Source of the DNA: Saprospiraceae bacterium
GTDB lineage: Bacteria; Bacteroidota; Bacteroidia; Chitinophagales; Saprospiraceae
DNA length: 64,000 bases
Assembly: GCA_016717265.1 (NCBI GenBank)
Contig: JADKFX010000001.1
Span: 682,001-746,000 of the forward strand
Direction of reading: 5' to 3'
The notes beneath the pieces are model-generated. The model worked only from the letters and a program-made list of their open reading frames with translations. It searched no databases and was not told where the DNA came from. Below, in pieces: positions 42,478 through 51,705 of the stretch (positions are counted from its first letter, which is position 1; each line of letters starts with the position of its first letter). The translations under genes were made by a program, and so were the position numbers.

Positions 42478-43902
42478 TTATTTGTTTAATTCCCAAATTA
42501 GGATTCGGTTTTCAAATATTTTATTTATTGAATATTGAACTTTTATTTTTTCAAAAAATATACCCGGAGGAATGGGTTCCATGAGTACTATAAATCTAGG
42601 TTTTGTATTTAGGATTTTATTTATTTCTTGTTCAAGGTCAATTTGCAAAGCGTGAATATGGTCAGGATTCCAAAGCAATGAAGAATGAATGTATGCTGTG
42701 GGACTTTTTAAATTTAAAAGGAAATAGAGGAGTTGTTGGTAGTTTCCCGTGTAAATGGTTTCTCCTGATTTTAATTCCGTTGCTAAATAGGCTTTTACAT
42801 CTCTTAAGATTTCCGGTTTATCATAATATGCATTTTTTTGAAAATGTAAAATTAATATCAAAAAAATATAGGAAGCGATAATCGACCATTTTCTGGAAAA
42901 ATTATGAACCTGATTTTTAACAGATTCAATCGAAAAAAAGGCTCCAGATAAAAGACTCATCGGTAGTAATAATTGTATAAAATAATGTTCAAAATTTTTG
43001 CCGGGTATTGAAATCACAAGGATATCTAAAAAGATCCAAACTATAAATAAAAATTGAAATTTATGAAGGAATGAATTATTTGCCTTTAAAGCGAAGATCC
43101 CCATTATAAGAAGTGGAAGAAATCGGATTATAAAATCACCATAAAATTGCAAAACATCAAGTATCCTAAAACTGGAGGGATATCTACTCGTCACCTGGAA
43201 GGTGAAGTGGTATAAAAGATTCAGTGCTTCATTTTGGTAGTAATAATAAATTACAATGATTAAAGGCAGAAGGAATCCTATAAATATTGGAACTAATTTT
43301 AATAAACCATCTTTTATAAGTTTTCTATTTACAAAGGCTAGGGAGAGTAAAAAAAGACTAATTGCTAAAATGTCTGCAAGTATGACATATTTTATTATAA
43401 ATCCAAAGCCGAAAGAAACACCCGCAAATACTTTTGATATTGTTGATGTGTTAAATAATATAAGATAAAATGAAAGGATGGTAAATAAATTGAAGAAAAT
43501 TTCTGTATTTGGGCTAACACCCCAACGTTTAAACACTGAAATACTTACAAGGTAAATAACTGCGGATGCCCATGCTGAAAACTTATTTTGTGTCCATTTT
43601 GAACTGAATTTGAAGACAAAAATTGCAGTCAAACCGGTTACTAAAGCGCACAAGAATCGGATCCAGAAAATGCTATTGTTGGTTAAAATTTCCAACAATG
43701 CATAGATCCAAAAAATGCCAATAGGTTTTGTATCAATGACCTCTTTAAAATATAGATTGTTGTTTAAGAGGTCTCTGGCAATTACAATATATGTTGATTC
43801 ATCATGGTCAATGACGAATGGGAAAAACGAAAAAAAGCGCAAAACGATTGAAAGAATTGGCAATAAGGTCCATGGAGAATATAGTATGGATTTAAAATTC
43901 AA
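42478..43902 (-). CDS. GT39-like (PMT_2) membrane glycosyltransferase
   Basis: 474 residues with about ten transmembrane helices. The N-terminal loop FVIDHDESTYIVIARDLLNNNLYFKEVIDTKPIGIFW contains the acidic Asp-Glu pair and the Lys-Pro segment typical of ArnT/PMT-type transferases that use lipid-linked sugars. The C-terminal part is a soluble domain with ATELKSGETIYTGNYQQLLYFLL. It forms a minus-strand group with a membrane protein, a GT4 enzyme and another GT39-like protein, probably a polysaccharide or glycoprotein assembly locus. Confidence 0.82.
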   Translation of the reverse strand: MNFKSILYSPWTLLPILSIVLRFFSFFPFVIDHDESTYIVIARDLLNNNLYFKEVIDTKPIGIFWIYALLEILTNNSIFWIRFLCALVTGLTAIFVFKFSSKWTQNKFSAWASAVIYLVSISVFKRWGVSPNTEIFFNLFTILSFYLILFNTSTISKVFAGVSFGFGFIIKYVILADILAISLFLLSLAFVNRKLIKDGLLKLVPIFIGFLLPLIIVIYYYYQNEALNLLYHFTFQVTSRYPSSFRILDVLQFYGDFIIRFLPLLIMGIFALKANNSFLHKFQFLFIVWIFLDILVISIPGKNFEHYFIQLLLPMSLLSGAFFSIESVKNQVHNFSRKWSIIASYIFLILILHFQKNAYYDKPEILRDVKAYLATELKSGETIYTGNYQQLLYFLLNLKSPTAYIHSSLLWNPDHIHALQIDLEQEINKILNTKPRFIVLMEPIPPGIFFEKIKVQYSINKIFENRILIWELNK

Positions 43903-43933
43903 TGCGTCTAATTTATGTAAATGTAAATTTTGT

Positions 43934-44509
43934 TTAATTCAAAAGCGTTTTTTCTGGTTTGATATAACTCCACCAACGTTTTCCTATAGTTGTCATTAGC
44001 AAAATATGGATAATGGCAAGTATCATTGCACCTGGTAAAATATTTATGCAAATAATATCAAATATATGTTTTATTGGAGAATCTACATCTCTTAGGTTTA
44101 AAAGAACAGTGTTATTTGTAAGACTAATTTTGGTAGCAGTCAGTAGGCAAATGGATGCAAAGTGAAAAGAATTCGTAAATAGGTGGATGATGTATTCCCA
44201 ACGCGGTAAACCACCCATAAAAAGCCTGCTGTCGGTTTCAGAATAAGCATCAATGCCTAATACAATTAAATCTAATATTATAAGTGAAATGCCAATATAG
44301 AAATATAAAGTAGAACTCCCTCCTAAGAAATAGAATGCAATAATAAGTGGAAATAAAATAGCTCTCATGGTATGTGTCTTATGTTCGAGGAGACTTTCTT
44401 TTCTTTTGAATAATTCAAAACACCAAAGATGAAGATAAAGACCATCATATACAGCTAAAAGAATAAAAAGCAATAAAAAGATGGAGGTTAAGATATAAAG
44501 AATTTCCAT
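43934..44509 (-). CDS. Polytopic membrane protein of unknown function
   Basis: 191 residues with about five hydrophobic segments (ILYILTSIFLLLFILLAVYDGLYL, AILFPLIIAFYFLGGSS, YFYIGISLIILDLIVLGIDA, FHFASICLLTATKISL, INILPGAMILAIIHILLM). Short charged loops hold FKRKESLLEHKTHTMR and SETDSRLFMGGLPRWEYIIH. I do not recognise the family. Its place inside a run of glycosyltransferase genes suggests a role in envelope glycan assembly, but nothing in the sequence proves that. Confidence 0.7.
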   Translation of the reverse strand: MEILYILTSIFLLLFILLAVYDGLYLHLWCFELFKRKESLLEHKTHTMRAILFPLIIAFYFLGGSSTLYFYIGISLIILDLIVLGIDAYSETDSRLFMGGLPRWEYIIHLFTNSFHFASICLLTATKISLTNNTVLLNLRDVDSPIKHIFDIICINILPGAMILAIIHILLMTTIGKRWWSYIKPEKTLLN

Positions 44510-44608
44510 TTAAGTGAACTTAGTATGTTTTTTAATTTTATTTATATTTTAGTTTTCAAGGAGTTATAATATTCAAGAATATAATTATTAAAAGTATACG
44601 CATGGTTT

Positions 44609-45730
44609 TTACAAAATTAAGCTTTTATAAATGGACATTAATTTATCTGAAACAATTTTTTCAGAGAAGTTAAGTTTAGCATATTTTAGTCCGTTTTCAA
44701 TAGCAATTTTTCTTTTCGTGCTATCGGTTAGTGCAGTGATAATGGTTTCAGCCAATTCTACTGGATTTAAGGGATTAAAGTAAAAACTATCAGGTCCGGC
44801 AGCTTCTGGTAAGGAAGAACAATTGGATGTAATTACAGGTGTTTTACTATAAAGGGCCTCAATTATAGGAATTCCAAATCCTTCATATAATGATGGATAG
44901 ATAAAAACAGCCGCCTGCTGATAAATAGAAGCTAGCTGTTCATTGCTTTCCAAATTTTCAATCCAAATAATCTTGTTTTTTAAATTGAGTTGTTGTATCT
45001 GATTAAATATTTTTAGTTTATATGATTTTCCTTTACCAATAATGACTAGGGGTAATTGAAATTCTAAAGGTAAGTATTGATAGCTATTAATAAGTGTACT
45101 TAAATTTTTTCGTGGTTCTACACTGCCAACATACAAAAGGTATTCTTTTGGGAGCAAATATTTAGTATTCGCTGGATGATCCATTTTAGATTCTGCACCA
45201 TCTATAAAACAAGAATTACAAGTTTGATAGACCACTTCAATTTTATTTGGTTCAATATGATAGTGATGCACAATATCCTTTTTTGTATGCTCGCTTATGG
45301 CAATAATTTTGTCAGCTTTCATACAACTATTTTTAAATTTATAATTGTAAATAAAGCGGTCTATTAAGTTATAGGTATTTGGATATATTTTAAATATTAA
45401 ATCATGTATCGTGACAACGGATTTAATTTTCAAACCAAAGGGCAGCTCGTTACTTAAACCATGATAAAGTTCGATACCATCATTGTCTAAGTCCTTATTA
45501 ATTAAATGTGCTCTCCATAATTTCTTAGATATTCCATTTGCCAAATGTATTTGAAATTTAGATTTATCTAGAAAAGCATTTGAAAAAGGTTCCGGTTTTA
45601 TGCTTGGCGTATAAAGGTGAAATTCATTTTGAGGAAACCTATTTTGTAGATTAGCAACAAGGGTCCGGCTGTAATTTCCTAATCCGGTTTTATTATAAAA
45701 CAACCTTTTGGCGTCAAATCCAATTTTCAT
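44609..45730 (-). CDS. GT4-family glycosyltransferase
   Basis: 373 residues, GT-B fold. The N-terminal acceptor loop GLGNYSRTLVANLQNRFP, the central KLWRAHLINKDLDNDGIELYHGLSNELPFG and VVTIHDLIF, then the donor-side YVGSVEPRKNLSTLINSY and IYPSLYEGFGIPIIEALYSKTPVITSNCSSLPEAAG are classic GT4 elements. The Glu-x7-Glu motif falls in EGFGIPIIE. It resembles mannosyltransferases of capsule or O-antigen clusters; the sugar is not certain. Confidence 0.9.
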   Translation of the reverse strand: MKIGFDAKRLFYNKTGLGNYSRTLVANLQNRFPQNEFHLYTPSIKPEPFSNAFLDKSKFQIHLANGISKKLWRAHLINKDLDNDGIELYHGLSNELPFGLKIKSVVTIHDLIFKIYPNTYNLIDRFIYNYKFKNSCMKADKIIAISEHTKKDIVHHYHIEPNKIEVVYQTCNSCFIDGAESKMDHPANTKYLLPKEYLLYVGSVEPRKNLSTLINSYQYLPLEFQLPLVIIGKGKSYKLKIFNQIQQLNLKNKIIWIENLESNEQLASIYQQAAVFIYPSLYEGFGIPIIEALYSKTPVITSNCSSLPEAAGPDSFYFNPLNPVELAETIITALTDSTKRKIAIENGLKYAKLNFSEKIVSDKLMSIYKSLIL

Positions 45731-45780
45731 AGTTTCGCTTAATTATAACCACACACAAGCTAAGGTACAGCTTTAAAAAT

Positions 45781-47187
45781 TTATAATTTATAGATCGAAT
45801 AATTTTCATTCTCAAAAACCAAAGGATACGTTAAAGAAATATTTGTGCCGAACACCTTTTTCAACACAACTAGGTATTTTAAACCTTTATTTTTAAGACT
45901 TTCAAGGTACATAGCCTTTTGAATATTTTCATTCGTGTCAACCCACCCTTTACGGTGTGCAAAATACATTGGAGTTGGATAATTTCCACTATTAATTAAA
46001 ATAAGATCTTCCCGTTTTGAAACCAAGTCTAAATCCTTTTCTAAGTTTTCGATAGCCCGATATTCAGGTTTAATAAAAAAGTCATGTTGTTGTGTTAAAA
46101 CACCTTCAATTCCAATAGAGAATAAGAGAATTATTGAAATTTTATTATTTTTTATTTGATCTAGTCCATAACCACAAATGAGGGCCATAATGGGTACGAA
46201 TGGAATGACATAATAATTATGGTGATAGAAAGTGAATCCTGATTTAAGTATAATAAAAGTAAAACCTATTATGCTAAGTGAGAAAAGATAAATTAATTGG
46301 CGGTTTTTATTTCTGACGAATTGTATTATGCCAAAAAGAAAGACCAAAAACCCAATATATTTAATGGCAGAATCATAAAATCTTTTTAAGGTTTCTGGAA
46401 TATTATGTAGAATTTCTTCAAGTCCAATAAAAAAAGATTTTCCCATGAAAAAATGCCAAAAGCCAAAATTTTGAACAAGAAAAGGAACCCAATATTGATA
46501 CCATAAGAGTGTTATAAAGACAAAGATAAATCCGGTTAAATAGAAGACTATTTTTCTTGTAAGTGGAATATATTTCTTGAACAGTAGTGAAATGTATAGA
46601 ATTAAGAGATATGCTGCAGTCAATTTTGACAGCATTCCAAAAAGGCTGAATAAAAAGAAAAATAGTAAATTTTTGAACCCGTTTTTGTTATCTAAATATT
46701 CTGTACCAAAGTACATTCCAATGATTACAAATGACACGGAGAATGTATCTGGCATTATTTTTCTCGAAAAACTAAACCATATAGAGACAAGTAAAACGAT
46801 TGTTGAATTGAAAGCAATTTCAATCGTGAAGTATTTTTTGATCAGCTTATAGAAATAGTATATTCCAATACTGCTAAGGATGAGGTTAATTAATCTGCCA
46901 TACCAATGTTGATAATCAAATATTTTTGAAATTAAATAGATAGTATAATTTAGAAGCGGAAACTCCATGCCTGTAATCCCTGACTTTTCTCCGGCAATAT
47001 CTATCTGTGGGTAAAAGATATTTGAATTATTTTCAAAAAAGTTACGCGCAACCATGGTTACCGTGGTTTGTCTCCAATTATGCGAAACTTCAAGAGGAGG
47101 TAACTTTATACCATATAATCTGATTATAAATAGCAGAATGATCCAGAATCGAATATCTTTTAGGTAGCGTATTAAAGGACTCTGCAT
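45781..47187 (-). CDS. GT39-like (PMT_2) membrane glycosyltransferase, second copy
   Basis: 468 residues, about ten transmembrane helices. The first periplasmic loop (PPLEVSHNWRQTTVTMVARNFFENNSNIFYPQIDIAGEKSGITGMEFPLLNY) fits the dolichyl-phosphate-mannose transferase-like group, although its acidic pair is less obvious than in the copy at 42478. The C-terminal soluble segment has FAHRKGWVDTNENIQKAMYLESLKNKGLKYLVVLKKVFG. It is the upstream member of the same minus-strand glycosyltransferase set and is preceded after 23 bases by a CHAP/NlpC-like gene. Confidence 0.8.
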   Translation of the reverse strand: MQSPLIRYLKDIRFWIILLFIIRLYGIKLPPLEVSHNWRQTTVTMVARNFFENNSNIFYPQIDIAGEKSGITGMEFPLLNYTIYLISKIFDYQHWYGRLINLILSSIGIYYFYKLIKKYFTIEIAFNSTIVLLVSIWFSFSRKIMPDTFSVSFVIIGMYFGTEYLDNKNGFKNLLFFFLFSLFGMLSKLTAAYLLILYISLLFKKYIPLTRKIVFYLTGFIFVFITLLWYQYWVPFLVQNFGFWHFFMGKSFFIGLEEILHNIPETLKRFYDSAIKYIGFLVFLFGIIQFVRNKNRQLIYLFSLSIIGFTFIILKSGFTFYHHNYYVIPFVPIMALICGYGLDQIKNNKISIILLFSIGIEGVLTQQHDFFIKPEYRAIENLEKDLDLVSKREDLILINSGNYPTPMYFAHRKGWVDTNENIQKAMYLESLKNKGLKYLVVLKKVFGTNISLTYPLVFENENYSIYKL

Positions 47188-47210
47188 ATTTTACTGGAGA
47201 TAATTTGTAA

Positions 47211-47732
47211 TTAATTGACAGGTCTGTATATTTTGATTTTACCCTTGACTTTTGTTGATAGATACAATGGACTTATGCCTACTTTTCTTCCAGAATATTC
47301 GTTATTTTGATGTGCAATCCTATAATTACCAGGACCTATTGTTTCAAATATAATAGCGGTATGGTGATCCATATGTTCATTATAATTCTTTCCATCTTTA
47401 GTATATTTTAATAGTACATCTTCGAATTGTATAATATCACCAGCGTAAATGGAATCTGTTTTAGAGTTTAATAATTTACCAAATTTCATCTGATGATCCC
47501 ATTTGGCGTTTACTGCATTCAGCGCTTCAGCGGCAAGATCCCAACATTCTCCTCTACCAACTTTCTTATTTATTTTTAATTTTACAAAATCAAGTATAGA
47601 CTTATTGAGTTCTGGAATGCTATCTAATACTTTCGTTATAGGCTCTAGTTTTACGAAAACAGGTGCATTCGTTAGCCTACTTATTTGCGTTGAATTTATA
47701 AGCATGAATGCGTAGAATGCTATTTGTATCAT
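47211..47732 (-). CDS. Small cysteine-peptidase-like (CHAP/NlpC type) exported protein
   Basis: 173 residues with a hydrophobic N-terminus. The conserved pair is GRGECWDLAAEALNAV, with a Cys at the start of a helix, and EHMDHHTAIIFE, with His residues in the next strand, followed by GNYRIAHQNNEYSGRKVG; this order matches papain-like amidases of the CHAP and NlpC/P60 families. The likely target would be peptidoglycan or another peptide amide. It is on the same strand as, and 23 bases upstream of, the glycosyltransferase gene. The family is not certain. Confidence 0.6.
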   Translation of the reverse strand: MIQIAFYAFMLINSTQISRLTNAPVFVKLEPITKVLDSIPELNKSILDFVKLKINKKVGRGECWDLAAEALNAVNAKWDHQMKFGKLLNSKTDSIYAGDIIQFEDVLLKYTKDGKNYNEHMDHHTAIIFETIGPGNYRIAHQNNEYSGRKVGISPLYLSTKVKGKIKIYRPVN

Positions 47733-48226
47733 ATTTAATTTCAGATTATTTTAACCGTATGGTATTTCAAATATATATTTAATTCGTTTTTAATAAAAAT
47801 TGGAATTATTATTTTTCACATTGGTAAGTATAATTTCCTTAGCAATTTTCGCGGTTTCACATGTCCAAAGACTTTAACAAGGTTTCATTACTTATTATTT
47901 TATGTATTAAAAGGTAAATAGCTGAAACATGCCCATTGCGCAAAATAATATATTATATCATTTTTGGATTTCTTTAATTTATAAGCAAATTTTGACAGAT
48001 TTGATAAGATTGAAAGATAGGGTTTTAGACCTTTTATTTTATGAAATTGAGAACTCTTAGAATTCTTTACCGATTTATTACAAATCAACTGAAAAACAGG
48101 TTCCATTAATTCATAAAATTGTGATATTTTGTTTAATTTCTTGGTAGTCAATACATTATTTTTAATATCGAAAGTTATTATAGGAATCACCAAAGTCAAA
48201 TAATTTAAGTTGAGCAATATTTTAAT
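47733..48226. other. Intergenic stretch without a convincing gene
   Basis: About 490 bases. A 105-codon minus-strand frame starting at TTG exists but has no recognisable domain or convincing start. No hairpin with a T tract or tRNA-like fold was seen. Confidence 0.4.
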
Positions 48227-49198
48227 TTAACTCGTTATTTCTTTAATATTTCCCGCTACTTCAAGTCCTGCATTTCTTCCAAAGTCATGAAAAATTTGTT
48301 GATTTGATTTTAGATCTACAAGTTTAACTTCAAGTATAGAGGTCATGCTTTCTTCAATTCTCCCATCCATTAGGCCTCGGATTGGTGAAGCTAAAGCGGT
48401 TGCATTGTTTCGAGAGGCATTCACGTGAAGGCGATATTTATTATTTTCTAAAATAATTTCGACCTTATGATTGTCAATGTGGCAGGTTCGCAAATGGGAT
48501 TGATTATAAGTAGTAAATTTAATAAGTTTATTTTGCAACCAAAAGCCAGCAATAAAACCTACAAACGAGCTTCTTATCCATGGAATTTTTGCTACAGAAG
48601 CTTTAAATGAAACTCCAGGTAGTGTAAAGTGGTTAGATTGCATCCATACATAGGCACTTGGAAACGAACGTCCCCAATCTTTTTCTATATAGCCCCTTCC
48701 ATTATTAAAATCAATGTGTTTATTATTTAAAAGGACATGGCCCGTAATGGAGAGGTCCATGCTTACGATTCCGTGATAGCATTCCATAAAAGGAACAAAT
48801 GCAAAAGGCCCCATGATACCAGGTGAATACCAAGGTTTGGGCCAGGGTACATTTCCTGAAAACTTTAATGCTGCTTTAATATCAGGAAGATTCAGCTCGA
48901 TACTTTGTTCGGAAAAATAACTGTTTCCGATTTCAATTTGAAACTGATATGGAGTTGCTTTAAAATCTTTTGCATCAAACCTATAATAATTAGCATTTTC
49001 ATTTTTACCATCTAATATTTGAATAAATGCTTGTTGGTTTCCAGCTTCATCCATTGCGATCCCCGGAATAAATGCAAAAGCAGCAGTCTCTGAGGCATTT
49101 ATAATTTTGTAATACCACCCTTCAAAGTAATTTCGATTTTTACCCCAACCTTGAAATTGTTCGGGATTAAAAAATGCTTTAATTTTGGGAAGAATCAT
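48227..49198 (-). CDS. Tocopherol cyclase-like protein
   Basis: 323 residues, no signal peptide. NPEQFQGWGKNRNYFEGWYYKIINASE is the family's N-terminal block. It is followed by AFIPGIAMDEAG, FSGNVPWPKPWYSPGIMGPFAFVPFMECYHGIVSMDL and NGRGYIEKDWGRSFPSAYVWMQSNHF, all matching the tocopherol cyclase-like lipocalin-type fold. In plants this enzyme closes the chromanol ring of vitamin E; bacterial members without the rest of the pathway probably act on another prenyl lipid or have a non-enzymatic role. Confidence 0.85.
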   Translation of the reverse strand: MILPKIKAFFNPEQFQGWGKNRNYFEGWYYKIINASETAAFAFIPGIAMDEAGNQQAFIQILDGKNENANYYRFDAKDFKATPYQFQIEIGNSYFSEQSIELNLPDIKAALKFSGNVPWPKPWYSPGIMGPFAFVPFMECYHGIVSMDLSITGHVLLNNKHIDFNNGRGYIEKDWGRSFPSAYVWMQSNHFTLPGVSFKASVAKIPWIRSSFVGFIAGFWLQNKLIKFTTYNQSHLRTCHIDNHKVEIILENNKYRLHVNASRNNATALASPIRGLMDGRIEESMTSILEVKLVDLKSNQQIFHDFGRNAGLEVAGNIKEITS

Positions 49199-49616
49199 GT
49201 ATTGACATTACTTTAAATGGAATATGCGAATTTAATAAAATTATTTATAATTCAGTCTTGTAATTTTTTCTCGATATTATCCCTATAAAAATTATCTGCA
49301 TCTAAAAGTATAATTAAAATATAGCTTGGATTGTAATAGAATCGTTGAAATAGAAGACAAGTTTTTTAAATGTCAAGACCAAGAAGGTTCTCCTTGGTTT
49401 TCGAACTATAGCTTAGTTCATGAATTCTTAATAGATGTTGGGTTCTGCAATTATTGCAATTTGAGTTTTGTGATTTTCTAATTCATCCTTCGTGTATTCT
49501 TTTGATTTTTTGTTAGCAATTTTTAGGCTCCATGAGCATATTATGTTAAAATAATACTTCTTTAGTTTTTATTGCATCTTGATTCCTTTAGTTACCTTTA
49601 ATGCTTAATTTAAAAA
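49199..49616. other. Intergenic region between divergent genes
   Basis: About 420 bases of AT-rich sequence between the tocopherol cyclase-like gene and the M49 peptidase gene. TACCTTTA about 20 bases before the ATG at 49617 is a one-mismatch version of TAnnTTTG. Nothing else recognisable. Confidence 0.35.
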
Positions 49617-51674
49617 ATGAAGATAATTTATTACATTTTAGTTTGTTTTTTTGTCAACTTATATTTTTTGAGTCCGCTTAGCGCTCAAAAAATGAAAACC
49701 GGAGAGCCACCTCTAAAATCATTTGAGGTTGCTGCAGAATCTTTTGGCGACCTTCAGGTATTAAGGTATGAAGCTCCTGGGTTTAATGAGTTAAGTTTAA
49801 AGCAAAAGGAATTGGCATATTACCTCTATGAAGCATCCTTATCAGGAAGAGATATCATATATGACCAAAAGAGCAAGTATGGCATTTTACTAAGAAAGAC
49901 TATTGAAATAATATATACCAGTTATAAGGGTAATAAAACAACAGCAGCGTGGAAACAATTCAGGGATTATGCTGGACGATTTTGGTTTAGCAATGGAAAT
50001 CACCATCATTATGGCAATGAGAAGTTTATTCCAGAATGTAGTAATGCATATTTTAAATCATTAGTATTAAATTGTAACACAAGTAAATTACCAAAAAATG
50101 CAAAAGAAAGCACTGTTGCATTTTGGAAGCGAATTGAACCTCTATTATATGATTTAAAAGTTGAACCAAAATGTGTCGACTTAAGATCTGGAATCGATAA
50201 TATCGTAGCCTCAAGTAATAATTTTTACGAAGGTGTAACGCAAAAAGAGGTAGAGGACTTTTATGCTCAATTTCCAACATCAGGAAATTCACCAAGCTGG
50301 GGACTTAATTCAAAACTGATTAAAGAGAATGGAAAATTAGTTGAAAAAGTATGGAAAGCAGACGGTATGTATGGAGCGGCAATACGTAAAATTGTGTATT
50401 GGTTAGAAGAAGCTGCAAAAGTTGCAGAAAACTCGCAACAAAAGTTAGTTATACAAAAACTAGTAAACTATTATCGAACTGGAAATTTAAAAGATTTTGA
50501 TGATTATACCATTGAATGGGTAAAAGATACAGCTTCCAGAATTGATTTTGTGAATGGCTTCACGGAAGTTTATTTAGACGCAATTGGTAAAAAAGGAAGC
50601 TATGAAAGTATCGTATCATTAAAAGATCTTGAAGCTACAATAAGGATTAAGACAATTGCAGATTATGCGCAATGGTTTGAGGATAATTCACCTTTAATGC
50701 AAGAGCATAAAAAGAAAGAAGTAAAAGGAATTACTGCAAAAGCAATTACCGTTTTAGTTGAAAGTGGTGATGCTTCTCCAAGTACACCAATAGGAATTAA
50801 TCTGCCAAATGCAGATTGGATTCGCAGGGATCATGGAAGCAAATCAGTGTCCTTAAGTAATATCATAAAGAGTTATAATTTAATGAGTGCAAGAAAAGGA
50901 ACATTAGATGAATTTGCTTATAGTGATGAAGTCATGAGCCGGATTAAAATGTATGGAGCGCTTTCAAGTGATTTACATACAGATATGCATGAATGTATTG
51001 GACATGCATCCGGACAAATTAATCCGGGAGTAGAAACTACAGACAAAACATTAAAGAATTATGCAAGTTGTCTGGAAGAAGGGCGTGCAGATTTAGTTGG
51101 GCTGTATTATATTATGGATAAAAAACTTTTAGAGATTGGTGTTAGCCCTTCATTGGAGGTCGCAAAAGCGGGTTATGATAATTATATTATGAATGGCTTA
51201 ATGACACAATTAACACGCATAAAGTTAGGAGACAATATTGAAGAAGCGCATATGCGAAACCGACAGATGAATGCAAACTGGGCATATCAGAAAGGTAAGA
51301 AGGACAATGTTATTGAATTTGTCAAAAGGAATGGAAAAACCTATGTAAAAATTAATGATTACGATAAATTGCGCAATTTATTTGGTGATTTATTGCGAGA
51401 AATTCAACGGATAAAAAGTGAAGGTGATTTTAAAGCCGGACAAGAACTTGTAGAAAATTATGGTGTAAAAGTAGACCCAGAATTACATAAGGAAATTCTG
51501 GAACGTTTTGCAAAATTGGAGTTGAAACCGTATCGTGGGTTTATTCAAGCGAAATTAATACCGATAAAGAAAGGAACTAAAATCATCAATGTAAAAATTG
51601 AATATCCTAGCTCTTTCTTTCGTCAAATGATTGAATATGGAAACAAATATGGATATTTACCAGTGCAGAATTAA
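49617..51674 (+). CDS. Dipeptidyl peptidase III (M49 family)
   Basis: 685 residues with a signal peptide (CFFVNLYFLSPLSAQ), so probably periplasmic, unlike the cytosolic eukaryotic enzyme. The M49 zinc motif HExxGH is present as His458-Glu-Cys-Ile-Gly-His463 in DMHECIGHASG; the third ligand lies in CLEEGRAD (Glu487/Glu488). The middle region contains a PNADWIRRDHGSKSVSLSN segment of the substrate cleft. It should remove dipeptides from the N-terminus of short peptides. HECxGH with Cys is a known bacterial variant. It is convergent with ileS. Confidence 0.93.
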   Translation: MKIIYYILVCFFVNLYFLSPLSAQKMKTGEPPLKSFEVAAESFGDLQVLRYEAPGFNELSLKQKELAYYLYEASLSGRDIIYDQKSKYGILLRKTIEIIYTSYKGNKTTAAWKQFRDYAGRFWFSNGNHHHYGNEKFIPECSNAYFKSLVLNCNTSKLPKNAKESTVAFWKRIEPLLYDLKVEPKCVDLRSGIDNIVASSNNFYEGVTQKEVEDFYAQFPTSGNSPSWGLNSKLIKENGKLVEKVWKADGMYGAAIRKIVYWLEEAAKVAENSQQKLVIQKLVNYYRTGNLKDFDDYTIEWVKDTASRIDFVNGFTEVYLDAIGKKGSYESIVSLKDLEATIRIKTIADYAQWFEDNSPLMQEHKKKEVKGITAKAITVLVESGDASPSTPIGINLPNADWIRRDHGSKSVSLSNIIKSYNLMSARKGTLDEFAYSDEVMSRIKMYGALSSDLHTDMHECIGHASGQINPGVETTDKTLKNYASCLEEGRADLVGLYYIMDKKLLEIGVSPSLEVAKAGYDNYIMNGLMTQLTRIKLGDNIEEAHMRNRQMNANWAYQKGKKDNVIEFVKRNGKTYVKINDYDKLRNLFGDLLREIQRIKSEGDFKAGQELVENYGVKVDPELHKEILERFAKLELKPYRGFIQAKLIPIKKGTKIINVKIEYPSSFFRQMIEYGNKYGYLPVQN

Positions 51675-51685
51675 TTGTATTTTAA

Positions 51686-51705
51686 TTTGAAAAAACTTTT
51701 TCAAA
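51686..51705. terminator. AT-rich hairpin between convergent M49 and ileS genes
   Basis: TTTGAAAAA (51686-51694) and TTTTTCAAA (51697-51705) form a stem of eight or nine pairs overlapping the ileS stop codon. It would serve both convergent transcripts, but the stem is mostly A/T and its strength is doubtful. Confidence 0.35.

Noticed and set aside
47900..48217. 105-codon minus-strand frame
   Set aside because: It needs a TTG start, has no signal peptide or motif, and lies in an AT-rich gap where such frames arise by chance.
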